DNA of 64,000 bases. Source: JAFGSG01 sp964626055 (GTDB taxonomy: Bacteria > Spirochaetota > UBA4802 > JAFGDQ01). Location: assembly GCA_964626055.1 (NCBI GenBank), contig CAZVDF010000010.1, forward strand, positions 1-64,000, given 5' to 3'. Position 1 is the stretch's first letter, and each line of letters starts with the position of its first letter. The notes below the pieces were generated by a model. It saw only the letters and a program-made list of their open reading frames with translations. It was not told where the DNA came from and searched no databases. Below, in pieces: positions 43,801 through 51,761 of this stretch. The translations under genes and the position numbers were made by a program.

Positions 43801-44755
43801 CCACTGTATGGCCGGTTATTAAAGGTTTTGTTTCATTGGCCCAGAGAAAATTCCTCTCCGGGCTCATCAGAGTGATATTAATAGGTGAAGCCGTGATAAT
43901 AGATCTTAACGTGGCCTCGCTTCTCTTCAGCGCTTCTTCAGCCTGCCTGCGCTGCGATATATCAATTGCGGCCCCTATTATCCTGACAGGCTTGTCCGAA
44001 CCGTCGCGGACCGTGAAGGAGCGATCTAAAACAAATGCATAGCTTCCGTCTGAACGCTGAAATCGATATTCGCACGATGAACTGAGCTCTCTTGCTTCAA
44101 GCATGACTTCAAGACTATTTTTAAACCGATCTCTGTCTTCCGGATGAATTTTTTCTATCCACCACTCGATTGTGGCCTCTCCAGCCGAATATCCGAATAC
44201 GGACTGACAGGCTTCATTCAGCCACATGGTCTTCGAAGCCAGGTCCCAGTCATGAATTGCTTCGTTAATCGCTCTGGAATAAAGATTGAGACGCTCTTCT
44301 TTTTCCATGGACGTTTTTTCGGCTTCTTTGAATTCTGTAATATCCGCGAAAGCCCCGACAATCCTGAGCGGACTGCCTGCTGCATTATATGTTACTATCT
44401 TCCCCCTGTTCAATATCCAGCGCCATACCCCGTTTTTTGCTTTAAGACGAATTGTGATCTTATGGCTTTCAATACGGTTCTCTTTGTAAAGGCTGATTAT
44501 ATCCCGCATCGGGGCTTTGTCTTCCGGGTGTACGTAATCAAACAATGTTTCGAATGTTGGCGTTAATTTATAGGGTTTGTAACCCAGCATTTTATAAAAA
44601 AGAGGGCTTATATAGAGTTCTCCGGTCTCTATATTTAAATCAAAGATGCCGTTACCGGTAGCATCCAGCGCAAGCGCAAGTCTTTCTTCAGTTTTACTTA
44701 AAGTATGTTCTGTATCTTTTTGTATTGAGACATACTTTTTTTTGCCGTTTTTCAT
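40886..44755 (-). CDS. Hybrid histidine kinase with seven PAS domains and C-terminal receiver
   Basis: This 1289-residue cytoplasmic sensor kinase has no membrane helix. Seven PAS/PAC units occupy about 20-905. Units 3, 4 and 5 (about 276-648) are close copies of one another, each carrying a GETDA(K/R)W-x-HK-x-GRILDVH motif and ending DIT-x-RK. The dimerisation domain has the phospho-acceptor histidine in GGIAHDFNNML. The ATPase domain shows SQIDQILFNLATNSRDAMP and DTGIGMD and GRGTGLGLSTVYGI. The receiver (about 1165-1285) has the acidic pair in IAEDNE, D in LMIVDTIMPKKNG and K in LPKPI. Signals are unknown, and no output regulator is adjacent. It is a neighbour and paralogue of the kinase at 45184-49116. 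Confidence 0.93.
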   Translation of the reverse strand: MKNGKKKYVSIQKDTEHTLSKTEERLALALDATGNGIFDLNIETGELYISPLFYKMLGYKPYKLTPTFETLFDYVHPEDKAPMRDIISLYKENRIESHKITIRLKAKNGVWRWILNRGKIVTYNAAGSPLRIVGAFADITEFKEAEKTSMEKEERLNLYSRAINEAIHDWDLASKTMWLNEACQSVFGYSAGEATIEWWIEKIHPEDRDRFKNSLEVMLEARELSSSCEYRFQRSDGSYAFVLDRSFTVRDGSDKPVRIIGAAIDISQRRQAEEALKRSEATLRSIITASPINITLMSPERNFLWANETKPLITGHTVAEIGYDPKKVYLSEEEYKRVGEVIYSKVWNGEVGETDARWKHKDGRILDVHISVAALDPNDRSAGVVFIAQDITRRKAAEETVKRNEETMRSIFAALPIGIAFLTDDRKILWGNDRIAAITGYSMEEMSGKAVRELYKTEEEFSRVGDLVYKNVWEGKIGETDAKWVHKGGRILDVHVSIGAVDYKDKSAGVVFTVQDITERKQMEEILKRNEATMGSIFAAAPVGIALITNDRKISWTNDGMKHITGHTIEELEFNAKNVYLSEEEFKRVGEAVYGKVWDGEVGETDTKWIHKDGRILDVHVTAAAVDLDDKSAGVVFTTQDITERKRTEEELRASEERFKKLIESVTDYIYTVRIENGIPVSTKHGPGCIMVTGYSSREFELDPMLWYRMIHDNDRQKVVEQSVKVLGNEEVKPIEHRIIHKSGTVRWVRNTSVRRYEGGSLIAYDGLISDITEHMRMEEALRVSEEKYRDIFNRSVEGIFQCTYKGKFINVNPSFVSMLGYESADELIKSITDIKRQLFVNPEDQVKFIRTLEKNESLIAFEHQVYRKDGVKIWISTNARAVRDPGRKVLYYEGSSFDITKHIQAKLEKEKLQIDLRQAQKMEAIGTFVGGIAHDFNNMLSVMLGYGSLLQSGLMTDNPMRKYVDLIVESAEKATSLTQGLLSFSRKRPINLKNIKLNEVINSTEKLLATLLTEDIVLKKKLTGDDTTILGDPSQIDQILFNLATNSRDAMPKGGTITIETRVLNMEKNSTGFEKRGKYALLSFSDTGIGMDAKIREHIFDPFFTTKEVGRGTGLGLSTVYGIIKQHSGHIGVHSEKNAGTTFHLYFPLSITSEESVKPALRQFRKGGETILIAEDNESVRKLMKTILTAYGYTIIEAVDGEDAVEKSKKIKNIDLMIVDTIMPKKNGREVYDEVLKFRPGIKTIFTSGYTRDVILDKGIQDKEFNFLPKPITPGDLLQKIGEILDEK

Positions 44756-44808
44756 AGGTTAAGGAGACAAAACTGAGTGCATATGTTTTATTTGAAAATT
44801 ATCGCTAC

Positions 44809-44837
44809 ATTATATATAAATTTTACCTTATTATCAA
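44809..44837 (-). promoter_or_regulatory. Sigma-70 promoter of the hybrid kinase gene
   Basis: On the minus strand TTGATA (44837-44832) is followed after 17 bases by TATAAT (44814-44809). This gives a leader of about 47 bases to the ATG at 44755. The spacing and -10 box are consensus. No good ribosome-binding site is visible before the ATG, so translation may be weak. Confidence 0.7.
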
Positions 44838-45101
44838 GAAAAATAATTGCCGGCGATATTAAAAATATCAAAACAAGTCATTAAAATCCGGTTCCGCAGC
44901 AAACTTCAACCAACAAAATATTGAAAGTGCAGCCGTAGCCATGGACGGCGATAAGCGGCAGCTATTGAAGGCGGAAAATTCTTAAAAATATGAATATTTT
45001 ATCGTTGATGCTTACAATCCGAAACATACGAGATGAGTGATTTTTCAAATTATCTGTATAATTTAATTTTCGGACTTTATGGCATTATTGGTGAGAAATT
45101 T
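44838..45101. other. AT-rich intergenic DNA
   Basis: This gap between the two kinase genes shows no reading frame or structured element beyond scattered A/T runs. The family B repeat follows at 45102. Confidence 0.4.
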
Positions 45102-45190
45102 TATTTCAAGGCGTAATACCCCGCCGACACGGAAGGTGGCGGCCGGTATGTCACCTTCAGCCGGGGTGTTGCCCCGGGGAATTTTATTTC
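45102..45190 (-). repeat. G+C-rich palindromic repeat, family B, reversed shortened copy
   Basis: In reverse orientation this copy reads AAATAAAATTCCCCGGGGCAA, then a CCGGCTGAAGGTGACATACC variant and CCGCCACCTTCC, to CGCCTTGAAATAA. It lacks the CGATTTGCTCCGCAAATCG section. Its end overlaps the last codons of the downstream kinase gene, and the AAATAA of the repeat supplies that gene's stop codon at 45184-45186. Confidence 0.8.
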
Positions 45191-48100
45191 CTGTCCAGCA
45201 TCTCTCCTACTTTATAAAGCAGCTTTTTAGGGGTAACCGGCTTTGAAATAAAGTCGAATTCCTTTTCTTCTATGCCTTTATCGAGAATTACATCGCGTGT
45301 GTATCCGCTTGTGAACAATACTTTAACCTTGGGATTAATCTTGATTATTTCGTTGTACACTTCCCTGCCGTTCTTTTTCGGCATTACTGAATCAATTATT
45401 ACCAGGTCCGCTTTTTTATTTCTGCGGAATTTTTCAATCGCATCCTGGCCGTCCACAGCTTCAATAATCTGATAGCCGTATCTGGCGAGTATTTTCTTAA
45501 TCAGCAATCTGACTCCTTCATTATCTTCGGCGACAATGATCTTCTCGTTCCCGGACCTGATCTTCGGGCTGGCTTTCTTTTTTTCTTTTCCCATCCTTTT
45601 TGCAGAAGGGAAATATATATGGAAAGCTGTGCCTATATTAAGCTCGCTGTATACGTTTATATAGCCGTTATGCTGCTTTACAATGCCATATACCGTGGAG
45701 AGCCCGAGGCCTGTTCCTTTGCCCACTTCCTTTGTCGTAAAGAAAGGATCGAAAATGTGCTCCCTGGAATCCTTATCAATTCCAACTCCCGTATCCGATA
45801 CCGAGAGAAGGACATATTTGCCGGGTTTGCCGTAACCGACAAGATTAAAAAATTCCTTATCGAGCTCGACAACGCTTGTTTCAATTAGTAACGTCCCGCC
45901 TTTAGGCATAGCGTCTCTCGCGTTTGTCAGGAGATTGAACAATATTTGATCTATCTGCGTGGGATCTCCCAAAATACTTGTATTTTCTTTTGTCAGTTTT
46001 TCCTTTAATAAAATGTCTTCCGTAAGCAGACGCTTTAATAATTTTTTTGTCCCTTTAATGGCGTCATTCAATTCTAACTGCGTTAAATTAATGGCCTGTT
46101 TTCTGCCGAATGCAAGAAGCCCCTGGGTCAGACCGGTGGCTTTCTCCGAAGACGAAAGTATGAGATCCGCATAACTGCGCAGAGGATTATCTTTATCCAG
46201 TTCCATCTGCAAAAGAGTGGCGTATCCGACAATAATGCTTAATATGTTGTTAAAATCGTGCGCTATTCCTCCGACGAAAGTCCCCAGGGCTTCCATTTTC
46301 TGAGCCTGGCGAAGCTGGGCATATAGCTTCTCCTTATCCTCTTCATCCTGCTTGCGTCTGGTAATATTATCAGCTATGCCTTCAAAATAAAGCACTTTCC
46401 CGTCTTTATCTCTGACTGCGCGGGCATTTACAGATATCCATATTTTATTGCCGTCTTTTCTGTAAAGCTCATGTTCGAATCCGAATATTGTACCGGCCTT
46501 TTTAAGCGTTTCCTCAAAGAATGCAGCCGCTTCTTCTTGGACAAACAACTGTTTCTGAATATTATTGATACTCTCGATTAATTCCTTCGGCGAATCGTAT
46601 CCCAGCATAGCCGCAAATGAAGGATTAATATCTAAAAATTTTCCTCCGGTGCTGCTCTGAAAAATCCCCTCGACAGCCCTTTCGAATATATCGCGGTATT
46701 TCTCTTCGCTTACGCGCAGGGCTTCCTCCGCCATCTTACGAGCAGTAATATCCTGCACAATGCCCTCCTCCTTTTTCACCTGTCCGGCTTCATCAAAACT
46801 GGAGCGGCCTTTAACTCTTAACCAGCGGATTTCCCCATCAGGACATTTGATGCGGTATTCGACTTCAATGATTCCGAAATCTTTCCCTGTCCATGTATTT
46901 GCCTTCTTCACGGCTTCAACAAGTGTTTCTTTATCAATGATATTAAATATCTTCGGTATCCCGATCTCGTCCAATTCTACTACCGGGGTATCCGGCGGAA
47001 AACCGTATATGGCAAGATGTTCCTGCGAAAGGTATAGCTTACCAGTCCGCAAGTCGAATGAATAAGTTCCGAAATTGGCCGCTTCCGCCGCATTGCGCAG
47101 ACGTTCCTCGTTTTCGCGCAGGGCTTCCTCCGCTTTCCTGCGTTCCGTTATATCCATCCCGAATGAGATTATGCCGGTGACTTTTCCCTGTTCCCGCACT
47201 AAATTATTCCGCCATACTATATAACGCTCCTCGCCGGTTTTAGTTAAAATGGGATTTTCAAAACGCATCGGCGGTCCGCCATCGCTCAATCGCTCAAATT
47301 CCGTCCATACTTCCTGGTACCGGTCCCTGGGAACGATTGTTTCAAACCAGTTTTTCTTTTTCAATTCCTCGCGGGTATAGCCTGTGATCTCCCGGGCGGC
47401 CTGGTTGAAAACGGTTATAAATCCCTTTAGATCAAGCCCCACCACGATCGTATTGGCGGTCTGGATCAGATTTTCCGCGTAATCTTTGGCTGACTGCAAA
47501 GCTGTCTCCGCCTGCTTCCGTTCGGTTATATCGCTTATAATCCCGTCATAGCCGATAAATTTCCCATCCGGATCATGATGCGGCACTGGAGTATTCCTCA
47601 CCCAGCGAATCGTGCCGTTTTTATGTATTATTCGATGCTCAACGGCACGCACTTCTTTGCCCGCAAGAATACCGTTTGTCTGTTCAGCCACAGTATCTCT
47701 GTCCGCCTCGTATATCATCCTGTACCAGAGATAAGGATCTGCGGCAAATTCATGAGGAGAATAACCAGTCAGCGCCATGCAGGCCGGGCCGTGCTGTGTG
47801 GATACCGGCCGGTTATCTTCGATCTTTACGCTGTAAATATAATCGCTAACCGAATCCAGAAGCTGTTTATAGCGTTCCTCGCTTTCCAGGATTGCTTCTT
47901 CAAACTGCTTTCGTCTGGTAATGTCGACATGCTGGATTATTGCGTTTGTTATTTTACCCTCCGCGTCCCGGATCGGGAAGATGGTCACATCAATAATTAC
48001 AAACACATGATGCTTCAGTTTAATATTTTTCAGCTCCGCGCTCTTATATTTAAGCTCGAATTTTGCCGTCTCGCCGGATTCGTATACTTTCTTTACAAGA

Positions 48101-49116
48101 GGCATATATCCCTGTTCTTTTACAATATTGTCGCTAAAAATATTGTACTTGCCTAAAACATCTTCTTCGGATAAATGCAACAATTCCAGACAGGCTTTAT
48201 TGATCTTTATAAGCGTGCCCTTTTCATCCGAAATCCACATCGGGATCGGGCTTTGATTTATAATGCTGTTAAGAAAGGATTCGGAGGATGCCAGCGCTTC
48301 TTCATAACGTTTCCGCTCCGTTGTGTTCACAAGCATTGCAATATTTCCGTTGACAATCCCATTCGGATCGCGGAGCGGGGAAGCATAAAGTGTGTAGCTG
48401 ATAGGAGTTCCGTCCTTACGGTGCCGTGACAGGTCAATACCGATAACAGACTGCCCGGATTTAATGGCTTCTCTTAACTTTTTAAACTCCCTTTTAGCGG
48501 CTTCCGTCTGAACGCTCGGCAGGAAATGGCCTATCGCTTCTTCTTTTGTCCATCCCAGCATCTGCTCGGCTGCCGGATTCCATATGCTTTGAACTATCCC
48601 GTCCTCAGTGAGATCGAATATGGCGACAGGAAGCGAATCCAGCACTGCCCGTAATGTGTCCTTTGCTTTATACAGCGTCCCATTGAAATGTCTGCGCTGC
48701 GTAATGTCGCGCAAAAAAGCCAGCATGCGGTCAAGCTCGCGGTAATATGTTACGCTGATCTCAATATCTATAACATGGCCGTCTTTATGCTTCAGCCTCG
48801 ATTCAAAAATATCGGAGCCGTACTTTTTTATCTTTAGTATATGAGCCCTGACTTCATCCGGCGTCTCTATCATTTCAAGATCGCCGATGGTCATATCAAG
48901 AAGCTCATCCTCGCTGTAACCGACCATTCGGCAAAAAGTATTATTTACTTCAATAAGCTTACCATCCGTATCGGCAGCCCAGAATCCATCCATTGAAGTG
49001 CCGGTGAGGATATGATACTGTTCGGCATAAATGCGCAGCAGATCGCTCTCGCTGTGTGAGCCGGAAGATGTTTCGGATACGGGTTTTTTTATAATATTTT
49101 TCCTTATATTTTTCAT
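45184..49116 (-). CDS. Second hybrid histidine kinase with seven PAS domains and receiver
   Basis: The 1310-residue soluble sensor kinase has seven PAS/PAC units over about 25-920, then GGIAHDFNNIL with the phospho-acceptor histidine. Its ATPase domain has TQIDQILFNLLTNARDAMP, DTGVGID and GKGTGLGLSTVYGI. The C-terminal receiver has AEDNE, LVIIDSVMPKKNG and FISKPV. The last PAS unit, kinase core and receiver are close to those of the neighbouring kinase. The unit with STQHGPACMALTGYSPHEF also has a counterpart there (STKHGPGCIMVTGYSSREF). The other PAS units differ, so the two proteins share an output and diverge in input. The stop codon lies inside a family B repeat. Confidence 0.93.
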   Translation of the reverse strand: MKNIRKNIIKKPVSETSSGSHSESDLLRIYAEQYHILTGTSMDGFWAADTDGKLIEVNNTFCRMVGYSEDELLDMTIGDLEMIETPDEVRAHILKIKKYGSDIFESRLKHKDGHVIDIEISVTYYRELDRMLAFLRDITQRRHFNGTLYKAKDTLRAVLDSLPVAIFDLTEDGIVQSIWNPAAEQMLGWTKEEAIGHFLPSVQTEAAKREFKKLREAIKSGQSVIGIDLSRHRKDGTPISYTLYASPLRDPNGIVNGNIAMLVNTTERKRYEEALASSESFLNSIINQSPIPMWISDEKGTLIKINKACLELLHLSEEDVLGKYNIFSDNIVKEQGYMPLVKKVYESGETAKFELKYKSAELKNIKLKHHVFVIIDVTIFPIRDAEGKITNAIIQHVDITRRKQFEEAILESEERYKQLLDSVSDYIYSVKIEDNRPVSTQHGPACMALTGYSPHEFAADPYLWYRMIYEADRDTVAEQTNGILAGKEVRAVEHRIIHKNGTIRWVRNTPVPHHDPDGKFIGYDGIISDITERKQAETALQSAKDYAENLIQTANTIVVGLDLKGFITVFNQAAREITGYTREELKKKNWFETIVPRDRYQEVWTEFERLSDGGPPMRFENPILTKTGEERYIVWRNNLVREQGKVTGIISFGMDITERRKAEEALRENEERLRNAAEAANFGTYSFDLRTGKLYLSQEHLAIYGFPPDTPVVELDEIGIPKIFNIIDKETLVEAVKKANTWTGKDFGIIEVEYRIKCPDGEIRWLRVKGRSSFDEAGQVKKEEGIVQDITARKMAEEALRVSEEKYRDIFERAVEGIFQSSTGGKFLDINPSFAAMLGYDSPKELIESINNIQKQLFVQEEAAAFFEETLKKAGTIFGFEHELYRKDGNKIWISVNARAVRDKDGKVLYFEGIADNITRRKQDEEDKEKLYAQLRQAQKMEALGTFVGGIAHDFNNILSIIVGYATLLQMELDKDNPLRSYADLILSSSEKATGLTQGLLAFGRKQAINLTQLELNDAIKGTKKLLKRLLTEDILLKEKLTKENTSILGDPTQIDQILFNLLTNARDAMPKGGTLLIETSVVELDKEFFNLVGYGKPGKYVLLSVSDTGVGIDKDSREHIFDPFFTTKEVGKGTGLGLSTVYGIVKQHNGYINVYSELNIGTAFHIYFPSAKRMGKEKKKASPKIRSGNEKIIVAEDNEGVRLLIKKILARYGYQIIEAVDGQDAIEKFRRNKKADLVIIDSVMPKKNGREVYNEIIKINPKVKVLFTSGYTRDVILDKGIEEKEFDFISKPVTPKKLLYKVGEMLDRK

Positions 49117-49299
49117 AAAAAAAGAAAAACAAGCAGGATAATTCAGCCGGGTATTATCGATAGAATTAGATATTTACTTTATAATAGCATTGCTATTAAA
49201 TCAAGAAATATTCTTTAAAAAATTTTAATTATTCATAAAAAAATTATAAAAATTTTCATTTATTAATTTACGGTCCGAAAATTTTTTTTTCTTGCGTCC

Positions 49300-49329
49300 T
49301 TGACATCCGGATACTCATATGACTAAAAT
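49300..49329 (+). promoter_or_regulatory. Sigma-70 promoter of the exbB transcript
   Basis: Consensus TTGACA at 49300-49305 is followed after 18 bases by TAAAAT at 49324-49329. The start site would be near 49336, giving an unusually long leader of about 168 bases before exbB. The leader contains CGGGC/GCCCG (49422-49426/49430-49434) and ACCGGT/ACCGGT (49442-49447/49454-49459) hairpins. The rest of the 387-base gap 49117-49503 is AT-rich, and I recognise nothing further in it. Confidence 0.65.
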
Positions 49330-49503
49330 AAACGACAAGCAGCAGAGCTGGTAGTATTAAAAACATTATTAAAATACATTTTTTATAGCAGTGTTGTGGT
49401 CGTTTGTTTTGAAAAAGAATCCGGGCATAGCCCGTATTCCCACCGGTGAAAAGACCGGTTGGTAATAATGCGGCTTTAAAAGCTAAAATACGAGAGAGAG
49501 CTT

Positions 49504-50130
49504 ATGTCAGAATTATTCTTAATAGATTACGGAGAGTTTTTTATATTTTCCATGCTTGTGCTCGCCAGTATCACCGCTCTGGCAGTGGGTATCGAAAGAA
49601 CAATTGTTTTTAAAAAAAATTCCAGTAAAAGAATCACGGCGTTTGCCGAAAAACTGATCCTGCTTATAAGGAAACGCGATATTAAGGCGGCTTTGAATCT
49701 GGTAAAAGAATCGGGCGACAATGCTTATACGAGATTCGCCCTGTTCTCAATAGACCACCTGAATGAAAGTGAGGAAGGCCTGACCAATTTAATGTCGGGT
49801 AAAATTATTGAAGAAAAAATTAACCTTGAAAAACGGCTCACTATTCTGAACACGCTGGGGAACAATGCGCCTTTTATCGGGCTTCTCGGGACGGTGCTGG
49901 GCGTGATCAAAGCATTCTACGGCCTCGGAACTCTCGGCAGCACTGGCGCTGAGGTCGTAATGCGCAGCATATCCAAAGCCCTTTACGCAACGGCATTCGG
50001 GCTTTTCATAGCGATACCGGTGGTAATGGCGAACAATTACTTTTCCAAGAAAGTAAAAATCATTATACAGCATCTGGAAATATTGTCAAAGGAAATAAGC
50101 GCAGGATTAAATTCTAAAAAAAAGAAATAA
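49504..50130 (+). CDS. exbB: ExbB/TolQ/MotA-family proton channel protein
   Basis: The 208-residue inner-membrane protein has three helices (about 10-30, 112-138 and 152-178) in the ExbB/TolQ order. The conserved helix-2 block GNNAPFIGLLGTVLGVIKAF is present, and the third helix has SISKALYATAFGLFIAIPVVMANNYF. It forms the channel that couples proton flow to TonB or TolA. The downstream ExbD and TonB-domain genes show that this is a TonB-type set. A family A repeat separates it from exbD. Confidence 0.93.
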   Translation: MSELFLIDYGEFFIFSMLVLASITALAVGIERTIVFKKNSSKRITAFAEKLILLIRKRDIKAALNLVKESGDNAYTRFALFSIDHLNESEEGLTNLMSGKIIEEKINLEKRLTILNTLGNNAPFIGLLGTVLGVIKAFYGLGTLGSTGAEVVMRSISKALYATAFGLFIAIPVVMANNYFSKKVKIIIQHLEILSKEISAGLNSKKKK

Positions 50131-50215
50131 TTAAAATAATTGCGTCGAATCCATTTCGAAAAAATTAATTAATATGCGTAGCTATAAGTTATATTTATAA
50201 TATGTTTTTCTTTTA

Positions 50216-50346
50216 AATAAATCTAAATACATTACAGAATTTTCTGCGGAATCAGACCTTCCTGGTTAGTTTTTCATATTTTTGGCAGCTGTTGCATCAG
50301 GTCTGAAAGGCGTCCTCAAAAATTTTGTAATGTATTTAGATTTATT
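50216..50346 (+). repeat. Family A palindromic repeat, copy 3 (inside the exbB-exbD operon)
   Basis: The arms 50216-50236 and 50326-50346 are perfect complements over 21 bases. The core has GGAATCAGACCTTCCTGG and TCAGGTCTGAAAGGCGTCC. It lies between exbB and exbD, two genes that must be expressed together, so it is likely transcribed as an mRNA hairpin. Downstream, TTTTAAAATGACTTCT (50372-50387) matches the outer right-hand motif of the family. Confidence 0.88.
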
Positions 50347-50403
50347 GATAATTATTTAGAATAATATTATATTTTAAAATGACTTCTGGAAAGAGGTAGT
50401 TAT

Positions 50404-50805
50404 ATGGCATTCTTACCGGGCAGCGAAGACGATGAAATAGGTTATATAAATATCACCCCCATGGTCGATGTTCTCCTTGTGTTGCTGGTGATATTCATGG
50501 TGACTGCAAACTTTTTAAAAATGGAATCCGTCAACATCAATCTTCCGAAGGTTAACGCGGCCGATCCCAATATACAGAAATCCGTACAGATCGCGCTTAC
50601 CATAAACGGCAAACTGCTTCTGGAGGATACCGAAGTAACGGAAGAAAGGATGATAGACAGGCTTAAACAGGAAGCCAAGTACAGACCCAATATGAGAGTA
50701 ACGCTTTCGGCTGACGAACGGCTCTCCTACGGGAGAATAGCGCGCGTAATGGGACTGATCCGCCAGGCCGGCGTAACGCGTATCGCGTTGTCCGTTAAAC
50801 GATGA
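50404..50805 (+). CDS. exbD: ExbD/TolR-family energy transducer subunit
   Basis: The 133-residue protein has a single N-terminal membrane helix (about 19-40) containing the essential aspartate in INITPMVDVLLVLLVIFMV. A periplasmic domain with LNINGKL-like LTINGKLLLEDTEVTEE and VTLSADERLSYGRIARVMGL follows. It works with ExbB to energise TonB. The start is 12 bases before the next gene's region, in a tight exbD-tonB pair. Confidence 0.94.
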   Translation: MAFLPGSEDDEIGYINITPMVDVLLVLLVIFMVTANFLKMESVNINLPKVNAADPNIQKSVQIALTINGKLLLEDTEVTEERMIDRLKQEAKYRPNMRVTLSADERLSYGRIARVMGLIRQAGVTRIALSVKR

Positions 50806-50817
50806 TGAGTAAATATC

Positions 50818-51483
50818 ATGGTATTTCGTTTGCGAAAAAAAATATTTGAGTTTTTCCGCCGGATGGATCTTTTCCAGAGGTGTTTCACCGGTTCATTTAT
50901 CCTGCACATGATTATTCTGATAATATATTACGGCCCGAGCATCTTTGCCTTCACATTTGATGGTGACGCAATTGATGCCGGTAAAATTGCGGCCAGTGCA
51001 AACGTAGAAGTCGATTTCATCGAAAGCCTTCCTGCCTCAATAACGCTCGGCGGCGATACGAATCCGGCGCCCGTGCAGAAAGAAGAATGGATCGAGGGCA
51101 CAGGCGAAGACAGGCCGGACGCGGCAAACACCGACGTGAATATCAACAAGCTTTCCGGTACCGGGACCGATGCGGACGGGTACATGTTTGCGGATCTCGC
51201 AGACCGCCCGCCGATACCTATGATAGATTTCAATCCGAATGATTATTTTCCGAAGGAAGCAAGATCGGCAAATATTTTCCGCCAGAGCGTAATCGTCCGG
51301 TTCCAGGTCAATGAAAACGGAAAAGTCAACAGCGCAAGAATAATTTCCCCGCCGGCAAAATACGGTTTTGACGAAGCCGCAATGAAGGTGGTAAGTAAAA
51401 TAAAATTCAGACCCGGAAAAGAAAAAGGCAAGCCAAAAAAAATGTGGACGGATTATGAGCTCAGATTTGAATTTGAAGACTGA
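50818..51483 (+). CDS. tonB: TonB-family C-terminal domain protein
   Basis: The 221-residue protein has a cytoplasmic basic N-terminus, one membrane helix (about 22-42), a linker and a TonB C-terminal domain (about 150-220). The domain contains SVIVRFQVNENGKVNSARII, FDEAAMKVVSKIKFRPG and a final ELRFEFED strand. The linker is acidic rather than rich in Pro-Glu/Pro-Lys repeats, so its span of the periplasm may be short. No TonB-dependent receptor lies nearby, so the transported ligand is unknown. Confidence 0.88.
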   Translation: MVFRLRKKIFEFFRRMDLFQRCFTGSFILHMIILIIYYGPSIFAFTFDGDAIDAGKIAASANVEVDFIESLPASITLGGDTNPAPVQKEEWIEGTGEDRPDAANTDVNINKLSGTGTDADGYMFADLADRPPIPMIDFNPNDYFPKEARSANIFRQSVIVRFQVNENGKVNSARIISPPAKYGFDEAAMKVVSKIKFRPGKEKGKPKKMWTDYELRFEFED

Positions 51484-51620
51484 GGATCAATTTTAACAGA
51501 TGCTGAATGATTTTTCCGATAGTCGGGCCTGTCAATCGATTAGTTATCTACTGGAATAAGCCCTAAAAAATATTCTTGAAATAATTAGTCTGTTTTCCTA
51601 TTATTGCCGGTTAAGAGAAT

Positions 51621-51692
51621 GCGGGCGTAATTCAGTGGCAGAATGCTAGCTTCCCAAGCTGGACGTCGCCGGTTCGACCCCGGTCGCCCGCT
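51621..51692 (+). tRNA. tRNA-Gly (anticodon CCC)
   Basis: The 72-base cloverleaf has acceptor stem GCGGGCG/CGCCCGC, D-loop with TTCAGTGGCAGAA, anticodon stem CTAGC/GCTGG with one T-G pair and loop TTCCCAA, and T-arm CCGGTTCGACCCCGG. The anticodon CCC reads GGG. The CCA end is not encoded. A hairpin follows it. Confidence 0.95.
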
Positions 51693-51701
51693 CATTTATC
51701 C

Positions 51702-51727
51702 GAACGAGGGGTATAAGCCCCTCGTTC
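51702..51727 (+). terminator. Hairpin after the tRNA gene
   Basis: GAACGAGGGG (51702-51711) pairs perfectly with CCCCTCGTTC (51718-51727) around a six-base loop. The following T-run is poor (TGCACTTT), so it is a weak intrinsic terminator or a processing structure between the tRNA and cysM. Confidence 0.55.
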
Positions 51728-51761
51728 TGCACTTTAAGCAACAACATTAATTGATCTGATT

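Noticed and set aside
47575..48156. 193-codon plus-strand frame inside the second hybrid kinase
   Set aside because: It is the complement of well-defined PAS domains and has no start signal or domain of its own.
49415..49480. Cobalamin or other known riboswitch upstream of exbB
   Set aside because: The hairpins are short, and none of the conserved boxes that I know (for example the B12 box) is present.
50216..50346. Family A repeats as integron attC sites
   Set aside because: The ends do not show the RYYYAAC/GTTRRRY core sites, the flanking genes are conserved housekeeping operons rather than cassettes, and no integrase is present.
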